A stretch of DNA of 64,000 bases from Streptomyces sp. P3. GTDB taxonomy: Bacteria > Actinomycetota > Actinomycetes > Streptomycetales > Streptomycetaceae. How positions within the stretch are numbered: the first letter of the stretch is position 1; every line of letters starts with the position of its first letter. Location of the stretch: contig JAFEKX020000001.1 in NCBI GenBank assembly GCA_016893485.2, positions 3,224,001-3,288,000 on the forward strand, given 5' to 3'. Both the position numbers and the translations under genes were made by a program. Positions 1 through 9,577 of this stretch are shown here, piece after piece. A model generated the notes under the pieces. That model made no database searches. It saw only the letters and a list, made by a program, of their open reading frames with translations, and had not been told where the DNA came from.

Positions 1-166
1 TCCCCGAGGACCCGCCCGCCGCCGCACAGCAGTGCGCTGGCGTCCAGGTCGAAGTCGGCTCCGGTGGTGGAGCGCGCGTCCCAGCCGAGGCCGATCAGGA
101 CGTTCGTGAGGTTCGGTGCGGCCTTGGACAGGGAGACATTGCCCCCTTGGCGAGCGTGACGCCCAT
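1..166 (-). CDS. TerD family protein, N-terminal part
   Basis: Only the first ~55 codons are in the window; the gene runs off the left edge. The protein begins MGVTLAKG and continues with [11 protein letters not shown] and [19 protein letters not shown], the usual TerD opening with a calcium-binding DFDLDAS segment. TerD proteins are cytoplasmic, calcium-binding and linked to tellurite and general stress resistance; the biochemical role is unsettled. The start ATG (164-166) has a strong GGAGGACC ribosome site just upstream. A G run around 141-145 is one base too short, so the frame breaks after residue 8; restoring one G gives an uninterrupted family match. A second TerD gene follows on its 5' side on the same strand, which suggests tandem duplication. 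Confidence 0.85.
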
Positions 167-275
167 AGTGCTGGTCCTCCCCGAGGTGATGCTTCTTTGG
201 TTGTCCTGCGCTCCCCCGGGGGGACCCCGGCGCCGCACGGGGACCGCGCGGCGCCGGGGGTGAGGCCCGCGGACG

Positions 276-852
276 TCAGACGTTGACGCCGAAGTCCTGG
301 GCGATGCCGCGCAGGCCCGAGGCGTAGCCCTGGCCGATGGCGCGGAACTTCCACTCCCGCGCCGTTGCGGTACAGCTCGCCGAAGACCATGGCCGTCTCG
401 GTCGAGGCGTCCTCGGAGAGGTCGTAGCGGGCGATCTCGGCACCGCCCGCCTGGTTCACCACGCGGATGAACGCGTTGCGGACCTGGCCGAAGGACTGCT
501 GGCGGTTCTCGGCGTCGTAGATCGAGACCGGGAAGGTGATCTTGTCGACGTCGGCCGGGACCGCCGCCAGGTTCACCTTGATCGCCTCGTCGTCGCCCTC
601 GCCCTCACCGGTGGTGTTGTCACCGGTGTGCTCGACGGAGCCGTCGGGGCTCTTGAGGTTGTTGAAGAAGACGAAGTTCGCGTCACTGGCGACCTTGCCC
701 GCGCTGTTCAGCAGCAGTGCGCTGGCGTCGAGGTCGAAGTCGGTGCCGGTGGTGGTGCGGACGTCCCACCCCAGACCGACGATGACCGCGGTCAGGCCCG
801 GGGCCTCCTTGGTCAGTGATACGTTGCCGCCCTTGCTGAGGCTGACTCCCAC
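276..852 (-). CDS. TerD family stress protein
   Basis: A full-length TerD protein of about 191 residues. From a GTG start (850-852, preceded by GGAGGAC) it reads [14 protein letters not shown], then the [19 protein letters not shown] motif, and ends QDFGVNV, which is typical of the Streptomyces family. The middle holds the acidic [15 protein letters not shown] stretch and the [11 protein letters not shown] segment of the fold. One extra G at about 355-357 breaks the frame near the C-terminus (before the [13 protein letters not shown] part); removing it restores the match. The role is inferred from the family: a cytoplasmic calcium-binding stress protein. It lies 3' of the peroxiredoxin and DUF3052 genes on the same strand and may belong to a stress group with them. 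Confidence 0.88.
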
Positions 853-967
853 GAGTCCTCCATTGGTGTCCAGGGGCGGGGATGCCCCGTAGTGCGTCGG
901 TATCGGATCAACGTCTCGATCCTAGTGACGGGTTCCCGACCCTCGCAGGCCCTGGAACCAACAACAA

Positions 968-1435
968 TCAGGGTGTCGAGCGCCTTCACGTACTCATTGA
1001 GGTCGCGGGCGTCCGGCAGGCCGTTGATGACGGTCCACCGCACGACGCCCTCCTTGTCGATGATGAAGGTGCCGCGCACGGCACACCCTTTGTCCTCGTC
1101 GAAGACGCCGTAGGCCCGCGAAGTGTTGCCGTGCGGCCAGAAGTCGGAGAGCAGCGGGTACTCCAGGCCCTCCTGCTCGGCGAAGACGCGCAGGGTGTGG
1201 ATGGAGTCGTTCGAGACCGCGAGGAGCTGGGTGTCGCGGTCGGTGAACTGCGGCAGGTTGTCGCGCAGGGAGCACAGTTCGCCGGTGCACACGCCGGTGA
1301 AGGCGAAGGGGTAGAAGAGCAGCACCACGTTCTTCTCGCCCCGGAAGTCGGACAGCTTCACGGTCGCGCCGTGGTTGTCCTTGAGCTCGAAATCGGGGCC
1401 TTGTCGCCGACCTGGATCGCCATGTCGTCCTGCAT
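968..1435 (-). CDS. Peroxiredoxin, AhpE/Bcp type
   Basis: An AhpC/TSA-fold peroxiredoxin of about 155 residues that reduces peroxides with a peroxidatic cysteine. The motif [13 protein letters not shown] carries the catalytic Cys (GVCT) and a nearby second Cys. Further hallmarks are [17 protein letters not shown] near the start and [13 protein letters not shown] near the end. The start is probably ATG 1433-1435 ([14 protein letters not shown]) or the in-frame ATG 1421-1423, which gives the usual [12 protein letters not shown] opening. A C is missing at about 1396-1399, between KAP and DFEL. The conserved protein stops near ALDTL at ~968; as written the frame runs on to 813, overlapping the TerD start, so the 3' end is probably another base error. 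Stress-gene neighbours fit the role. Confidence 0.87.
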
Positions 1436-1562
1436 CCCTTCGGTGGGGCTGTTCGGGTGAGTCCACTCTCCGACCCACCCTACGCAGCGATCACCGCATG
1501 CGGACGGACGGGCTGGCATGGCCAGCCCGTCCGGGATTCAACGATCGAGGTACCTCCGTGGA

Positions 1563-2000
1563 CTACCTCTTGGACTTGGCCGCCTTGGGCGTCACCAGCC
1601 GGCTGCCGCTCCAGTCCTTGCCCACGCTGACGCTCTTGGCCGCGGAAAGGCCCGCGGTCGTGGCGGCTTCCGAGATGTCGCTCGGCTCGACGTAGCCGTC
1701 ACGGCCGGTCTTCGGCGTCAGCAGCAGGATCGAGCCGCCCTCCTCGACGTACGAGATGGCGTCCACCAGCACGTCGGTCAGGTCGCCGTCCTCGTCGCGG
1801 AACCACAGCACCACGGCATCGGCGACGTCGTCGTAGTCCTCGTCCACCAGGTCGCTGCCGATGACTTCTTCAATGGCCTCGCGGAGTTCCTGGTCTACGT
1901 CGTCGTCGTAGCCGATCTCCTGGACCACCTGCTCGGGCTGGAACCCCAGCCTGACGGCAGGGTTCGTCCGCTCCTCCGCGTGGTCCGCGGTCGCGCTCAC
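1563..2000 (-). CDS. DUF3052 domain protein
   Basis: An intact 145-residue acidic protein from GTG (1998-2000) preceded by GGAGGCAACCC. It begins MSATADHAEERTNPAVRLGF and ends with a basic tail (TPKAAKSKR). It has the Asp/Glu-rich DUF3052 core (EIGYDDDVDQELREAI, LWFRDEDGDLTDVLVDAI) and a loop LLLTPKTGRDGYVEPSDISEAA. The family is conserved in actinomycetes next to aceE, but its function is not established. No membrane segment or signal peptide is visible, so it should be cytoplasmic. It is transcribed divergently from aceE across a 368-base gap. The start is preferred because upstream in-frame codons have no ribosome site and do not match the family. Confidence 0.9.
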   Translation of the reverse strand: MSATADHAEERTNPAVRLGFQPEQVVQEIGYDDDVDQELREAIEEVIGSDLVDEDYDDVADAVVLWFRDEDGDLTDVLVDAISYVEEGGSILLLTPKTGRDGYVEPSDISEAATTAGLSAAKSVSVGKDWSGSRLVTPKAAKSKR

Positions 2001-2368
2001 GGGTTGCCTCCTGATCATGTCTTGATGAATGTCCAGCCACGCGCGTGCGCGAAGCATTGGCCGTAGTCCACACGGACGGGCCGGATCGCGCAAGTACCCG
2101 GCGATTCGGAACGCCGAAACGGTGACGATCCTGGCCGTGTCGCCGCAACTCCAGGCACGCTATCGCGGCCACCGGTGACGTACACCACAGCGTTCTGCCC
2201 GGTTTGCACGTTTGAGAACCCTCCGAGGGTACGCGACTCGAATGACTTTGCTAAACGAGTCACGGTTACCTCACGGTAGAGATGACGATTGCCGCCCTGC
2301 GGTAGACCATGGGGAACGGTGCAACTCCCCCTATGACACGTTTTCCCCTCTGACACGTAAGGAACAGC
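2001..2368. promoter_or_regulatory. Divergent control region between DUF3052 gene and aceE
   Basis: The 368 bases between two divergent starts hold no convincing gene. The aceE-proximal half is less GC-rich than the coding sequence. It contains an inverted repeat GACTCG (2235-2240) / CGAGTC (2256-2261) with a 15-base spacer, and the aceE ribosome site AAGGA (2359-2363). Promoters for both genes must lie here, but I could not assign -35/-10 pairs with confidence. Confidence 0.5.
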
Positions 2369-5115
2369 GTGGCTTCCGGATCCGATCGCAATCCGATCAT
2401 CATTGGCGGCCTTCCGAGTCAGGTTCCTGACTTCGATCCCGAAGAGACCCAGGAGTGGCTCGACTCGCTCGACGCCGCCGTGGACCAGCGCGGCCGTGAG
2501 CGGGCCCGCTACCTGATGCTCCGGCTGATCGAGCGGGCCCGCGAGAAGCGCGTGGCCGTGCCCGAGATGCGCAGCACGGACTACGTCAACACGATCGCCA
2601 CCAAGGACGAGCCGTTCTTCCCCGGCAACGAGGAGATCGAGCGCCGCATCCTGAACGCCACCCGCTGGAACGCGGCCGTGATGGTGTCCAGGGCCCAGCG
2701 CCCCGGCATCGGCGTCGGCGGCCACATCGCCACCTTCGCGTCCTCCGCCTCGCTCTACGACGTGGGCTTCAACCACTTCTTCCGGGGCAAGGACCAGGGC
2801 GACGGCGGCGACCAGATCTTCTTCCAGGGGCACGCCTCGCCGGGCATCTACGCCCGCGCGTTCCTCCTGGACCGGCTCAGCGAACAGCAGCTGGACGCGT
2901 TCCGCCAGGAGAAGTCGAAGGCGCCGTACGGACTGTCCTCGTACCCGCACCCGCGGTCGATGCCCGGACTTCTGGGAGTTCCCGACCGTGTCGATGGGTC
3001 TCGGCCCGCTCGGCGCGATCTTCCAGGCGCGGATGAACCGCTACATGGCGGCGCGCGGGATCGCGGACACGTCGAAGTCGCACGTGTGGGCGTTCCTCGG
3101 CGACGGCGAGATGGACGAGCCGGAGTCGCTGGGCCAGCTGTCGATCGCGGCGCGCGAGGGCCTGGACAACCTGACCTTCGTCGTCAACTGCAACCTCCAG
3201 CGGCTCGACGGCCCGGTGCGCGGCAACGGCAAGATCATCCAGGAGCTGGAGTCGCAGTTCCGGGGCGCCGGCTGGAACGTCATCAAGCTGGTCTGGGACC
3301 GCACCTGGGACCCGCTGCTCGCCCAGGACCGCGACGGCGTGCTGGTCAACCAGCTCAACACCACGCCGGACGGCCAGTTCCAGACGTACGCCACGGAGAC
3401 CGGCGCGTACATCCGCGAGCACTTCTTCGGGCACGACCACCGGCTGCGCGCGATGGTCGAGAACATGACCGACGACCAGATCCTGCACCTGGGGCGCGGC
3501 GGGCACGACCACCAGAAGGTCTACGCGGCCTTCGCGGCGGCCAAGGAGCACAAGGGCCAGCCGACCGTCGTCCTCGCGCAGACGGTCAAGGGCTGGACGC
3601 TGGGCCCCAACTTCGAGGGCCGCAACGCCACGCACCAGATGAAGAAGCTGACGGTCGCCGACCTCAAGGGCTTCCGCGACCGGCTGCACCTGCCGATCAC
3701 CGACCAGGAGCTGGAGTCCGGCGCGCCGCCGTACTTCCACCCGGGCCGGAACTCGGAGGAGATCCAGTACATGCACGACCGGCGCAACGCGCTGGGCGGC
3801 TACGTCCCGACGCGTGTCGTCCGCTCGAAGCCGCTGGCGCTGCCCGCGGACAAGACGTACGCGAGTGTGAAGAAGGGGTCGGGCCAGCAGTCGATCGCCA
3901 CCACCATGGCGTTCGTACGGCTGCTCAAGGACCTCATGCGGGACAAGGAGATCGGCAAGCGGTTCGTGCTGATCGCGCCGGACGAGTACCGCACGTTCGG
4001 CATGGACTCGTTCTTCCCGAGCGCGAAGATCTACAACCCGCTCGGCCAGCAGTACGAGTCGGTGGACCGTGAACTCCTGCTCGCCTACAAGGAGTCACCC
4101 ACCGGGCAGATGCTGCACGACGGCATCTCCGAGGCGGGCTGTACGGCCTCGCTGATCGCGGCGGGTTCGGCGTACGCGACGCACGGCGAGCCGCTCATCC
4201 CGGTCTACGTCTTCTACTCGATGTTCGGTTTCCAGCGCACCGGTGACCAGTTCTGGCAGATGGCCGACCAGTTGGCGCGCGGTTTCGTTCTGGGCGCGAC
4301 CGCCGGGCGTACGACGCTGACCGGCGAGGGTCTGCAACACGCGGACGGGCACTCGCAGTTGCTGGCGTCGACCAACCCGGGGTGTGTCGCCTACGACCCG
4401 GCGTACTCGTACGAGATCGCGTACATCGTGCAGGACGGGTTGCGGCGGATGTACGGCTCGGACGCGGAACATCCGCACGGCGAGGACGTCTTCTACTACC
4501 TCACCGTCTACAACGAGCCGATCCAGCACCCGGCCGAGCCGTCCGACGTGGACGTGGAGGGCATCCTCAAGGGCGTTCACCGGATCAGCCAGGGGCTTCG
4601 GGGACGGTGCCGGCGCAGATCATGGCGTCCGGGGTCGCGGTGCCGTGGGCGCTCGAGGCGCAGCGGATTCTCGCCGAGGAGTGGAACGTGCGGGCCGATG
4701 TGTGGTCGGCGACCTCCTGGAACGAGCTGCGGCGCGAGGCGGTCGAGGTCGAGCGGCACAATCTCCTTCACCCGGAGGAGGAGCAGCGGGTTCCTTATGT
4801 CACGCGGAAGTTGAGCGGGGCGGAGGGGCCGTTCGTGGCTGTTTCCGACTGGATGCGGTCTGTTCCCGACCAGATTTCCCGCTGGGTGCCCGGGACGTAT
4901 CAATCCCTGGGGGCTGACGGATTCGGGTTCGCCGACACTCGCGGGGCGGCTCGGCGGTTCTTCCACATTGACGCGCAGTCGATCGTGGTGGCCGTGCTGA
5001 CGGAGCTGGCTCGGGAGGGAAGGTCGACCGGTCCGTGTTGAAGCAGGCGGTTGACCGGTATCAGTTGCTGGATGTCGCCTCGGCTGATCCGGGTGCGGCG
5101 GGCGGGGACGCGTAG
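2369..5115 (+). CDS. aceE: Pyruvate dehydrogenase E1, homodimeric type
   Basis: The E1 component of the pyruvate dehydrogenase complex. It decarboxylates pyruvate with thiamine diphosphate and acetylates the lipoyl group of E2, feeding acetyl-CoA to the TCA cycle and fatty acid synthesis. About 915 residues is the normal size for the homodimeric class. The ThDP-binding region is seen as [10 protein letters not shown] and [15 protein letters not shown]; the transketolase-like second half has [18 protein letters not shown] and [12 protein letters not shown]. The start is GTG 2369 with AAGGA upstream, giving [18 protein letters not shown]. Three breaks interrupt it: an extra G at ~2966 (before DFWEFPTVS), a shift near 4590-4605 (after GVHR), and a missing base near 5020 just before [12 protein letters not shown]. 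An essential gene with three breaks points to sequence error. A copy of the 28-base intergenic repeat follows. Confidence 0.95.
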
Positions 5116-5140
5116 TCGTTTTCCGTCTGCGGGGGCGTGG

Positions 5141-5169
5141 GGGCTGGTCGCGCAGTTCCCCGCGCCCCT
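5141..5169 (+). repeat. 28-base intergenic repeat, copy A
   Basis: Copy of the element with core GGCTGGTCGCGCAGTTCC followed by CCGCGCCCCT, 26 bases after the aceE stop. Eight copies occur in this window, all between genes. Confidence 0.75.
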
Positions 5170-5204
5170 TCGGAGCGCCTAGCAGGGGTCTCCCTCGCCC
5201 TAAC

Positions 5205-6012
5205 ATGCGGGGCATGAACGAACCGTCGGCACAAGCTCGTTGGGAGCAGCTCACTCAGCGGCCTCTGTTAGGGCTCGCGGTGGGGTTCGCCGTTGCCTAT
5301 GCCGTGCCGATCGTGGACTCGACCGCGGGGCATCGGCTGACGACCGTGTGCACGGTGGTCGAGTGGGTGGTGTGGGGGCGTTCGCCGCCGACTATCTGAT
5401 GCGGCTGGCGATGTCCCGGGACCGGCGCCGGTTCGTGCGGACGCACTGGATGGACCTGTGCGCCGTGGTGGTGCCGATACTCCAGCCGCTACGGCTGCTG
5501 CGCATGGTGTCGACGCTGATACTCGTCGGGCGCCGGGCGCGCATGGCCTCGCAGATCCAGCTGACGACGTATGTCGCGGGCTCGGTGATCGGGCTCCTGA
5601 TGTTCGGTTCGCTCGCGGTGCTCTCCGTGGAGCAGGACTCCCCGACGGGAACATCCGCACGCTGGGTGACGCCGTGTGGTGGTCCTTCACCACGATGACG
5701 ACAGTGGGCTACGGCGACCACGCCCCGACCACCGGCCTCGGCCGCATGATCGCCGTCGGCCTGATGCTCTCCGGCATCGCCCTGCTCGGCGTGGTCACCG
5801 CGAACATCGCCACATGGTTCATCGCCCGCTTCGAGAAGGACGACGTGGAGGAACGCCGCCAGACGCAAGCGATCGAGGCGCTGACGGAGGAGGTACGGGC
5901 GCTACGGGCGGAGGTGGCGGCGTTGTCGGGGGCAGGGCTCCCGGGGGCGGTGGGGACGAGGTGGCGCGGTAGCCGGCATGGCGGCGCGGTAGGCGGCATG
6001 GCGGCGCGGTAG
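5205..6012 (+). CDS. Potassium channel family protein
   Basis: A membrane protein with the K+ selectivity filter TTVGYGD (about 5701-5720). The order is: short N-terminus, hydrophobic segments LAVGFAVAYAVPIVD and TVVEWVVWGAFAADYL, a segment with regular Arg residues (PLRLLRMVSTLILVGRRAR) resembling an S4 helix, a helix VAGSVIGLLMFGSLAVLSVE, the pore loop, the last helix (LMLSGIALLGVVTANIATWF), then a charged coiled-coil-like tail (EERRQTQAIEALTEEVRALRAEVA). This fits a small voltage-sensor-type Kch channel. The start is ATG 5205 or ATG 5214. A G is missing at ~5372 and a C at ~5643. The reading frame ends inside the tandem repeats that follow, so the last ~15 residues are doubtful. Confidence 0.88.
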
Positions 6013-6030
6013 GCGGCATGGCGGCGCGGC
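5971..6030. repeat. Three tandem 20-base units
   Basis: The unit AGGCGGCATGGCGGCGCGGT occurs at 5971-5990 (one mismatch), 5991-6010 and 6011-6030 (last base differs), with a partial copy just before. It overlaps the end of the potassium channel frame, so unit number would alter that protein's C-terminus. Confidence 0.85.
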
Positions 6031-6037
6031 TCCGGCT

Positions 6038-6310
6038 CGGCGAGGCGTCGGCTTGGGCACCGCTGCGCAGGGCGTGGGCTCGGGCCTGGTTCCGCAGGCC
6101 GTCGGCTCGGGCGCCGCTGCGCGGGCCGTCCGCTCGGTCCCAGACCCGCAGGGCGTCGGCTGGCGTCCCATTCCGCAGGCCGTCGGCTCGGGAGCCGCTG
6201 CGAAGACCGTCCGCTCGGACCAAGTGCCGTAGACCGACGGCTCAGGCTCAGTTCCGCGAAGCGTCGGTCGAGCCCGGCTGCGCAGGCCGTCCCCTCGGCC
6301 GGGACTCCGC
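6038..6310. repeat. About ten degenerate 27-base tandem repeats
   Basis: The unit is roughly CGCAGGCCGTCGGCTCGG plus GCGCCGCTG. Ten successive versions can be lined up from about 6038 to 6310 with substitutions and an occasional one-base length change. Because 27 is divisible by 3, reading frames stay open: the plus strand would give a nonapeptide like LRRPSARAP, the minus strand one like RADGLRSGA. No ribosome site or family match supports translation on either strand, so I treat it as non-coding. Confidence 0.75.
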
Positions 6311-6637
6311 AGACGGCCCAGCCTCGTCTCCGCTCGGAGGAACATCCGGTGCGCCTCGGCTCAGAAAACGCCCGCTGGGCCGGGAGTTCGGGAGGCCGTG
6401 CGCTATCGAGGTCGGAAGACCATCCGCTCCGCTCGGAGAGCGGCCGCCCGGTGTCCGCGCAGATGAACGTCCATCCGGGCTCCGCTCGGACACCCGCCGC
6501 CCGACCTCCGCCCAGGTGAACATGCACCCGCGCTTCGCTCAGAGAGCGGCCGCCTGGTCGGCGCCCGGCTGTACATCCACCCGCGCCCACTCAGACGCCC
6601 AGCCGCCTCCCCACCCGAACACCCACTCGCGCCCCTC
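6311..6637. other. Stretch without recognised gene
   Basis: Between the 27-base repeats and the DUF4190 gene the sequence stays GC-rich and open in several frames. It holds scattered degenerate pieces resembling the repeats (for example GCCGCCCGGTGTCCGCGCAG and GCCGCCTGGTCGGCGCCCGG). I see no protein family, RNA gene or clear terminator. Confidence 0.4.
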
Positions 6638-6916
6638 TCAGAAGAACGTCCACATGACCGCCGCCAGTGTGTCGATCGCGCCCAGGATCAACGCGATCAG
6701 GGCCGGGAGTGAGCGGGAGCCCGTCCACCTTCGGCCCATGGAGAGCCAGCCGCAGATCACGGCGATGGGGCCCAGGAGGAGGCCCAGGGTGAAGAAGCCG
6801 GCGATGGCGCAGACGAGTCCGATGATGCCCAGGGTCGCGCGGTCCGGCCCGGTCCCTGACCTCATACGGCCACGTGAGCGGGGGTGTGTGCGCGTTCCGT
6901 TGCCGAGACCCGTCAT
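6638..6916 (-). CDS. Small DUF4190-type membrane protein
   Basis: An intact protein of 92 residues if read from ATG 6914-6916, which has GGGAG six bases upstream; an in-frame TTG two codons earlier is too close to that site. A short basic N-terminus (RTHPRSRGRMRSG) precedes two membrane helices (LGIIGLVCAIAGFFTLGLLL and PALIALILGAIDTLAAVMW) with a Gly-rich turn. This is the DUF4190 layout, common in actinomycetes and of unknown function. It lies downstream of and on the same strand as the MFS exporter gene, separated by about 230 bases. Confidence 0.8.
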   Translation of the reverse strand: MTGLGNGTRTHPRSRGRMRSGTGPDRATLGIIGLVCAIAGFFTLGLLLGPIAVICGWLSMGRRWTGSRSLPALIALILGAIDTLAAVMWTFF

Positions 6917-7148
6917 CGTCAACTCCCTGGGCGTGCATGCCAGTTCGGCCGATCTGCCTACGCCCTTCGGATACCCCGCCCGACGCGAAGAAAGCCTGCT
7001 TGCGCGCTGCCCCCTCCGGCAGCGCGCCGCAGACCACCCCGTCCCCCTGCCCTGCGGAGGACTTGACCCACTGTGACCTGCGGCGCGTACCGGGTGCCAG
7101 GAATCTTTAGCGGAGTCACCCTGATAGGCGAACTCCCCCGCGTCAGGG

Positions 7149-8767
7149 TTAGATGTGGGCCGCCCCCGCGCCCGCCTCCGCGTTCTCGCCGCGCTTGGTC
7201 AGCAGCGCGACGAACACCGCGACGACCGCCACGCCCGCCGCGACCAGGCAGGCCAGGCTCATGCCGGAGATGAACGTGTCGTGGGCGACCTGCGTGATCT
7301 TCGCGGCGATCGCATCCGGGGTGTTCGGAGCGACCGGGGCGACCCCGACCTGCACCGCCTCGGCGGCCGCGTCCTGCTGCGGCTGGGTGAGCCTGGGCAG
7401 ACCCGCGTCCGCCCAGTTGCCGGCGAGGTCGCTGTCGACGCGGGAGGCCATCACCGCACCGAGGACGGCCGTACCGAGGCTGCCGCCGATCTGCATCGCG
7501 GCCTGCTGGAGACCACCGGCGACACCGGACAGCTCCATCGGCGCGTTGCCCACGATGACCTCGGTCGCGCCGACCATCACCGGGGCGAGGCCGAAGCCCA
7601 GCAGGGCGAACCAGATCGACATGACGCCGCTGCCGGTGTCCGAGGTGAGGGTGGACATGCCGTACATCGCGATCGCGGTCGCCGCCATGCCTCCCGCCAG
7701 CGGGATGCGCGGGCCGAGCTTGGTGATCGCGGCACCGGCGAGCGGGGGAGCCGACGATCATCATCCCGGTGAGCGGGAGGAGGTGGAGACCGGCGTCGAT
7801 GGGGCTCATGCCGTGCACGTTCTGCAGATAGAACGTCACGAAGAACAGACCGCCCATGAAGGCGATGGCCATCAGGACCATCAGGACGACGCCGGCCGAC
7901 AGCGGGACCGAGCGGAACAGGCCCAGGGGATCAGCGGTTCCTTCACGCGCTGCTCCCAGAACGCGAACAACGCGAAGCCCAGTACCGACACGGCGAGGAA
8001 CGTCCAGGTCGTGGCGGAGCCCCAGCCCCAGGTGGGCGCCTTGATGAGGGCCCAGACGAGACAGAACATCGCGCCGGAGAGCAGCACGATGCCGAGGATG
8101 TCGAAGGAGCGCGGCGCGTTCTCCGCGCGGTGGTCGCGCAGGATCAGCAGGCCGAGGATCAGCGCGATGGCGCCGACCGGCACGTTGATGAAGAACACCG
8201 ACTGCCAGCTGACGTGCTCGACGAGGACTCCGCCGAGGATCGGGCCGCCCGCGGTGGAGGCGCCGATGACCATGCCCCACAGGCCGATGGCCATGTTGAG
8301 CTTCTCGGCCGGGAAGGTGGCCCGCAGCAGGCCGAGCGCGGCCGGCATCAGCAGCGCCCCGAACAGCCCCTGGAGCACGCGGAAGGTGACGACGAACGCG
8401 ATGCTGTGCGAGAGCCCGATCGCGCCGGACGCGAGGGCGAAGCCGGTGACGCCGATCAGGAAGGTCTGGCGGTGGCCGAAGCGGTCACCGAGCTTGCCCG
8501 CGGTGATGAGGGAGACCGCGAGGGCGAGGAAGTAGCCGTTGGTGATCCACTGGACGTCGGCGAAGCTGGCGCCGAGGTCCTTCTGGATGGCCGGGTTCGC
8601 GATCGCGACGATGGTGCCGTCGAGGGCCACCATCATGACGCCGACGGCGACGGTTATGAGGGTGAACCACGGGTGGCCGCGCAGCCCCGTGGACGGCGTC
8701 GGGTCGGACGGGGCGGCTGGTGCCTTGTCCCCGGCCCCGTCGCGCTGATGGTGGTCTGACTAGTCAT
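7149..8767 (-). CDS. MFS drug exporter, DHA2 (EmrB/QacA) family
   Basis: A 14-helix-class drug:proton antiporter of about 540 residues. It has the motif C-type opening of the family (VALDGTIVAIANPAIQKDLG), GKLGDRFGHRQ (motif A) after helix 2, and GPILGGVLVEHVSWQSVFFINVP in helix 5. The C-terminal half has VIVGNAPMELSGVAGGLQQ and a final helix. The start is ATG 8765-8767 (MTSQTTISATGPG). Three breaks: missing G at ~8730, and shifts at ~7929 and ~7746. It is divergent from a TetR gene, with palindromic sites between, a classic repressor-exporter pair; the substrate cannot be told from sequence. Confidence 0.92.
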
Positions 8768-8781
8768 ACGCGCGAGGCTAA

Positions 8782-8832
8782 TGTCAGCCACTGACAGTTG
8801 ACAAACAGATTCAGATGTCGCCGACTGTCAAC
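8782..8832. promoter_or_regulatory. Operator region between exporter and TetR gene
   Basis: Two inverted repeats lie in the 83-base divergent gap: TGTCAG-CCA-CTGACA (8782-8796, perfect) and GTTGACA (8797-8803) facing TGTCAAC (8826-8832). All four arms share TGTCA/TGACA. This is what a TetR-type dimer controlling both genes would use. Confidence 0.7.
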
Positions 8833-8850
8833 AATCGCGAGGAGAACGGC

Positions 8851-9484
8851 ATGGACACGTTGCGCGAGCGCAAGAAGGCCCGCACGCGGGACGCGCTGCT
8901 GCGCGCGGCCCTGGAGCTGTTCACGGCCAGGGGTACGAGCGGACCACGGTCGACGAGATCGCCGAGGCCGTCGACGTCTCGCAGCGCACCTTCTTCCGCT
9001 ACTTCGCGAGCAAGGAGGAGGCCGCGTTCTTCGTGCCCCGGCTCACCGAGACGCACTTCGTGAGCGCGGTCCGCGCCCGCCCGCCGCACGAGGCCCCGCT
9101 GGAGGCGCTGCGCCGGGCCGTGCTCGAGAGCTGGGACACCATCAACGAGGCGATCCAGCAGGTCGTACCGCTGGAGTTGCACATGCGGACCTACCGGTTG
9201 ATCGAGTCGACGCCCGCTCTGCTCGCCGTGCATCTGCGGCGCTCGCTGGAGCTGGAGGAGGAGCTGGCGCAGATCATCGCCCGGCGCGAGGGGCTCGACC
9301 CGGACGCGGATCCCAGGCCCCGGCTGGCGGTGGCCGTGTTCGGCGGGGTGATGCGGGTGGTGGAGCGGATGTGGATCGCGGGGACGACCTCAGCATCGAT
9401 GCGATGCGCGAGCTGACCGCGGCGTATCTGGACGGGGTGGGACCGGCGCTCGCCGGGAACTGGCGCGCGAGCCGCGTCGAGTGA
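8851..9484 (+). CDS. TetR family regulator
   Basis: A TetR repressor of about 211 residues. The N-terminal helix-turn-helix is LRERKKARTRDALLRAALEL followed by TVDEIAEAVDVSQRTFFRYF. The C-terminal ligand and dimer domain ends LAGNWRASRVE. ATG 8851 is chosen because GAGGAG sits just upstream; another in-frame ATG at 8815 would place the operator inside the gene. A C is missing at ~8933 (GYERTTVDE) and a G at ~9377 (AGDDLSIDAM). It presumably represses the divergent MFS exporter and itself through the TGTCAG palindromes. Confidence 0.9.
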
Positions 9485-9577
9485 GTCGTACTGAGTTTCT
9501 CGTCACGTGCCGCTGAAACGTGATCCCCGTCACTCGGTTAACGCGAGACCCTCTCGTTCTCCTAGTGTGTCCTCCCA

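Noticed and set aside
2369..5115. aceE as several separate genes or a pseudogene
   Set aside because: The pieces join without gaps in one family alignment after single-base fixes, and the enzyme is central to metabolism.
6018..7076. A 352-codon plus-strand frame through the 27-base repeats
   Set aside because: It runs into sequence antisense to the DUF4190 gene, has no ribosome site and no match, and is explained by repeat length divisible by three.
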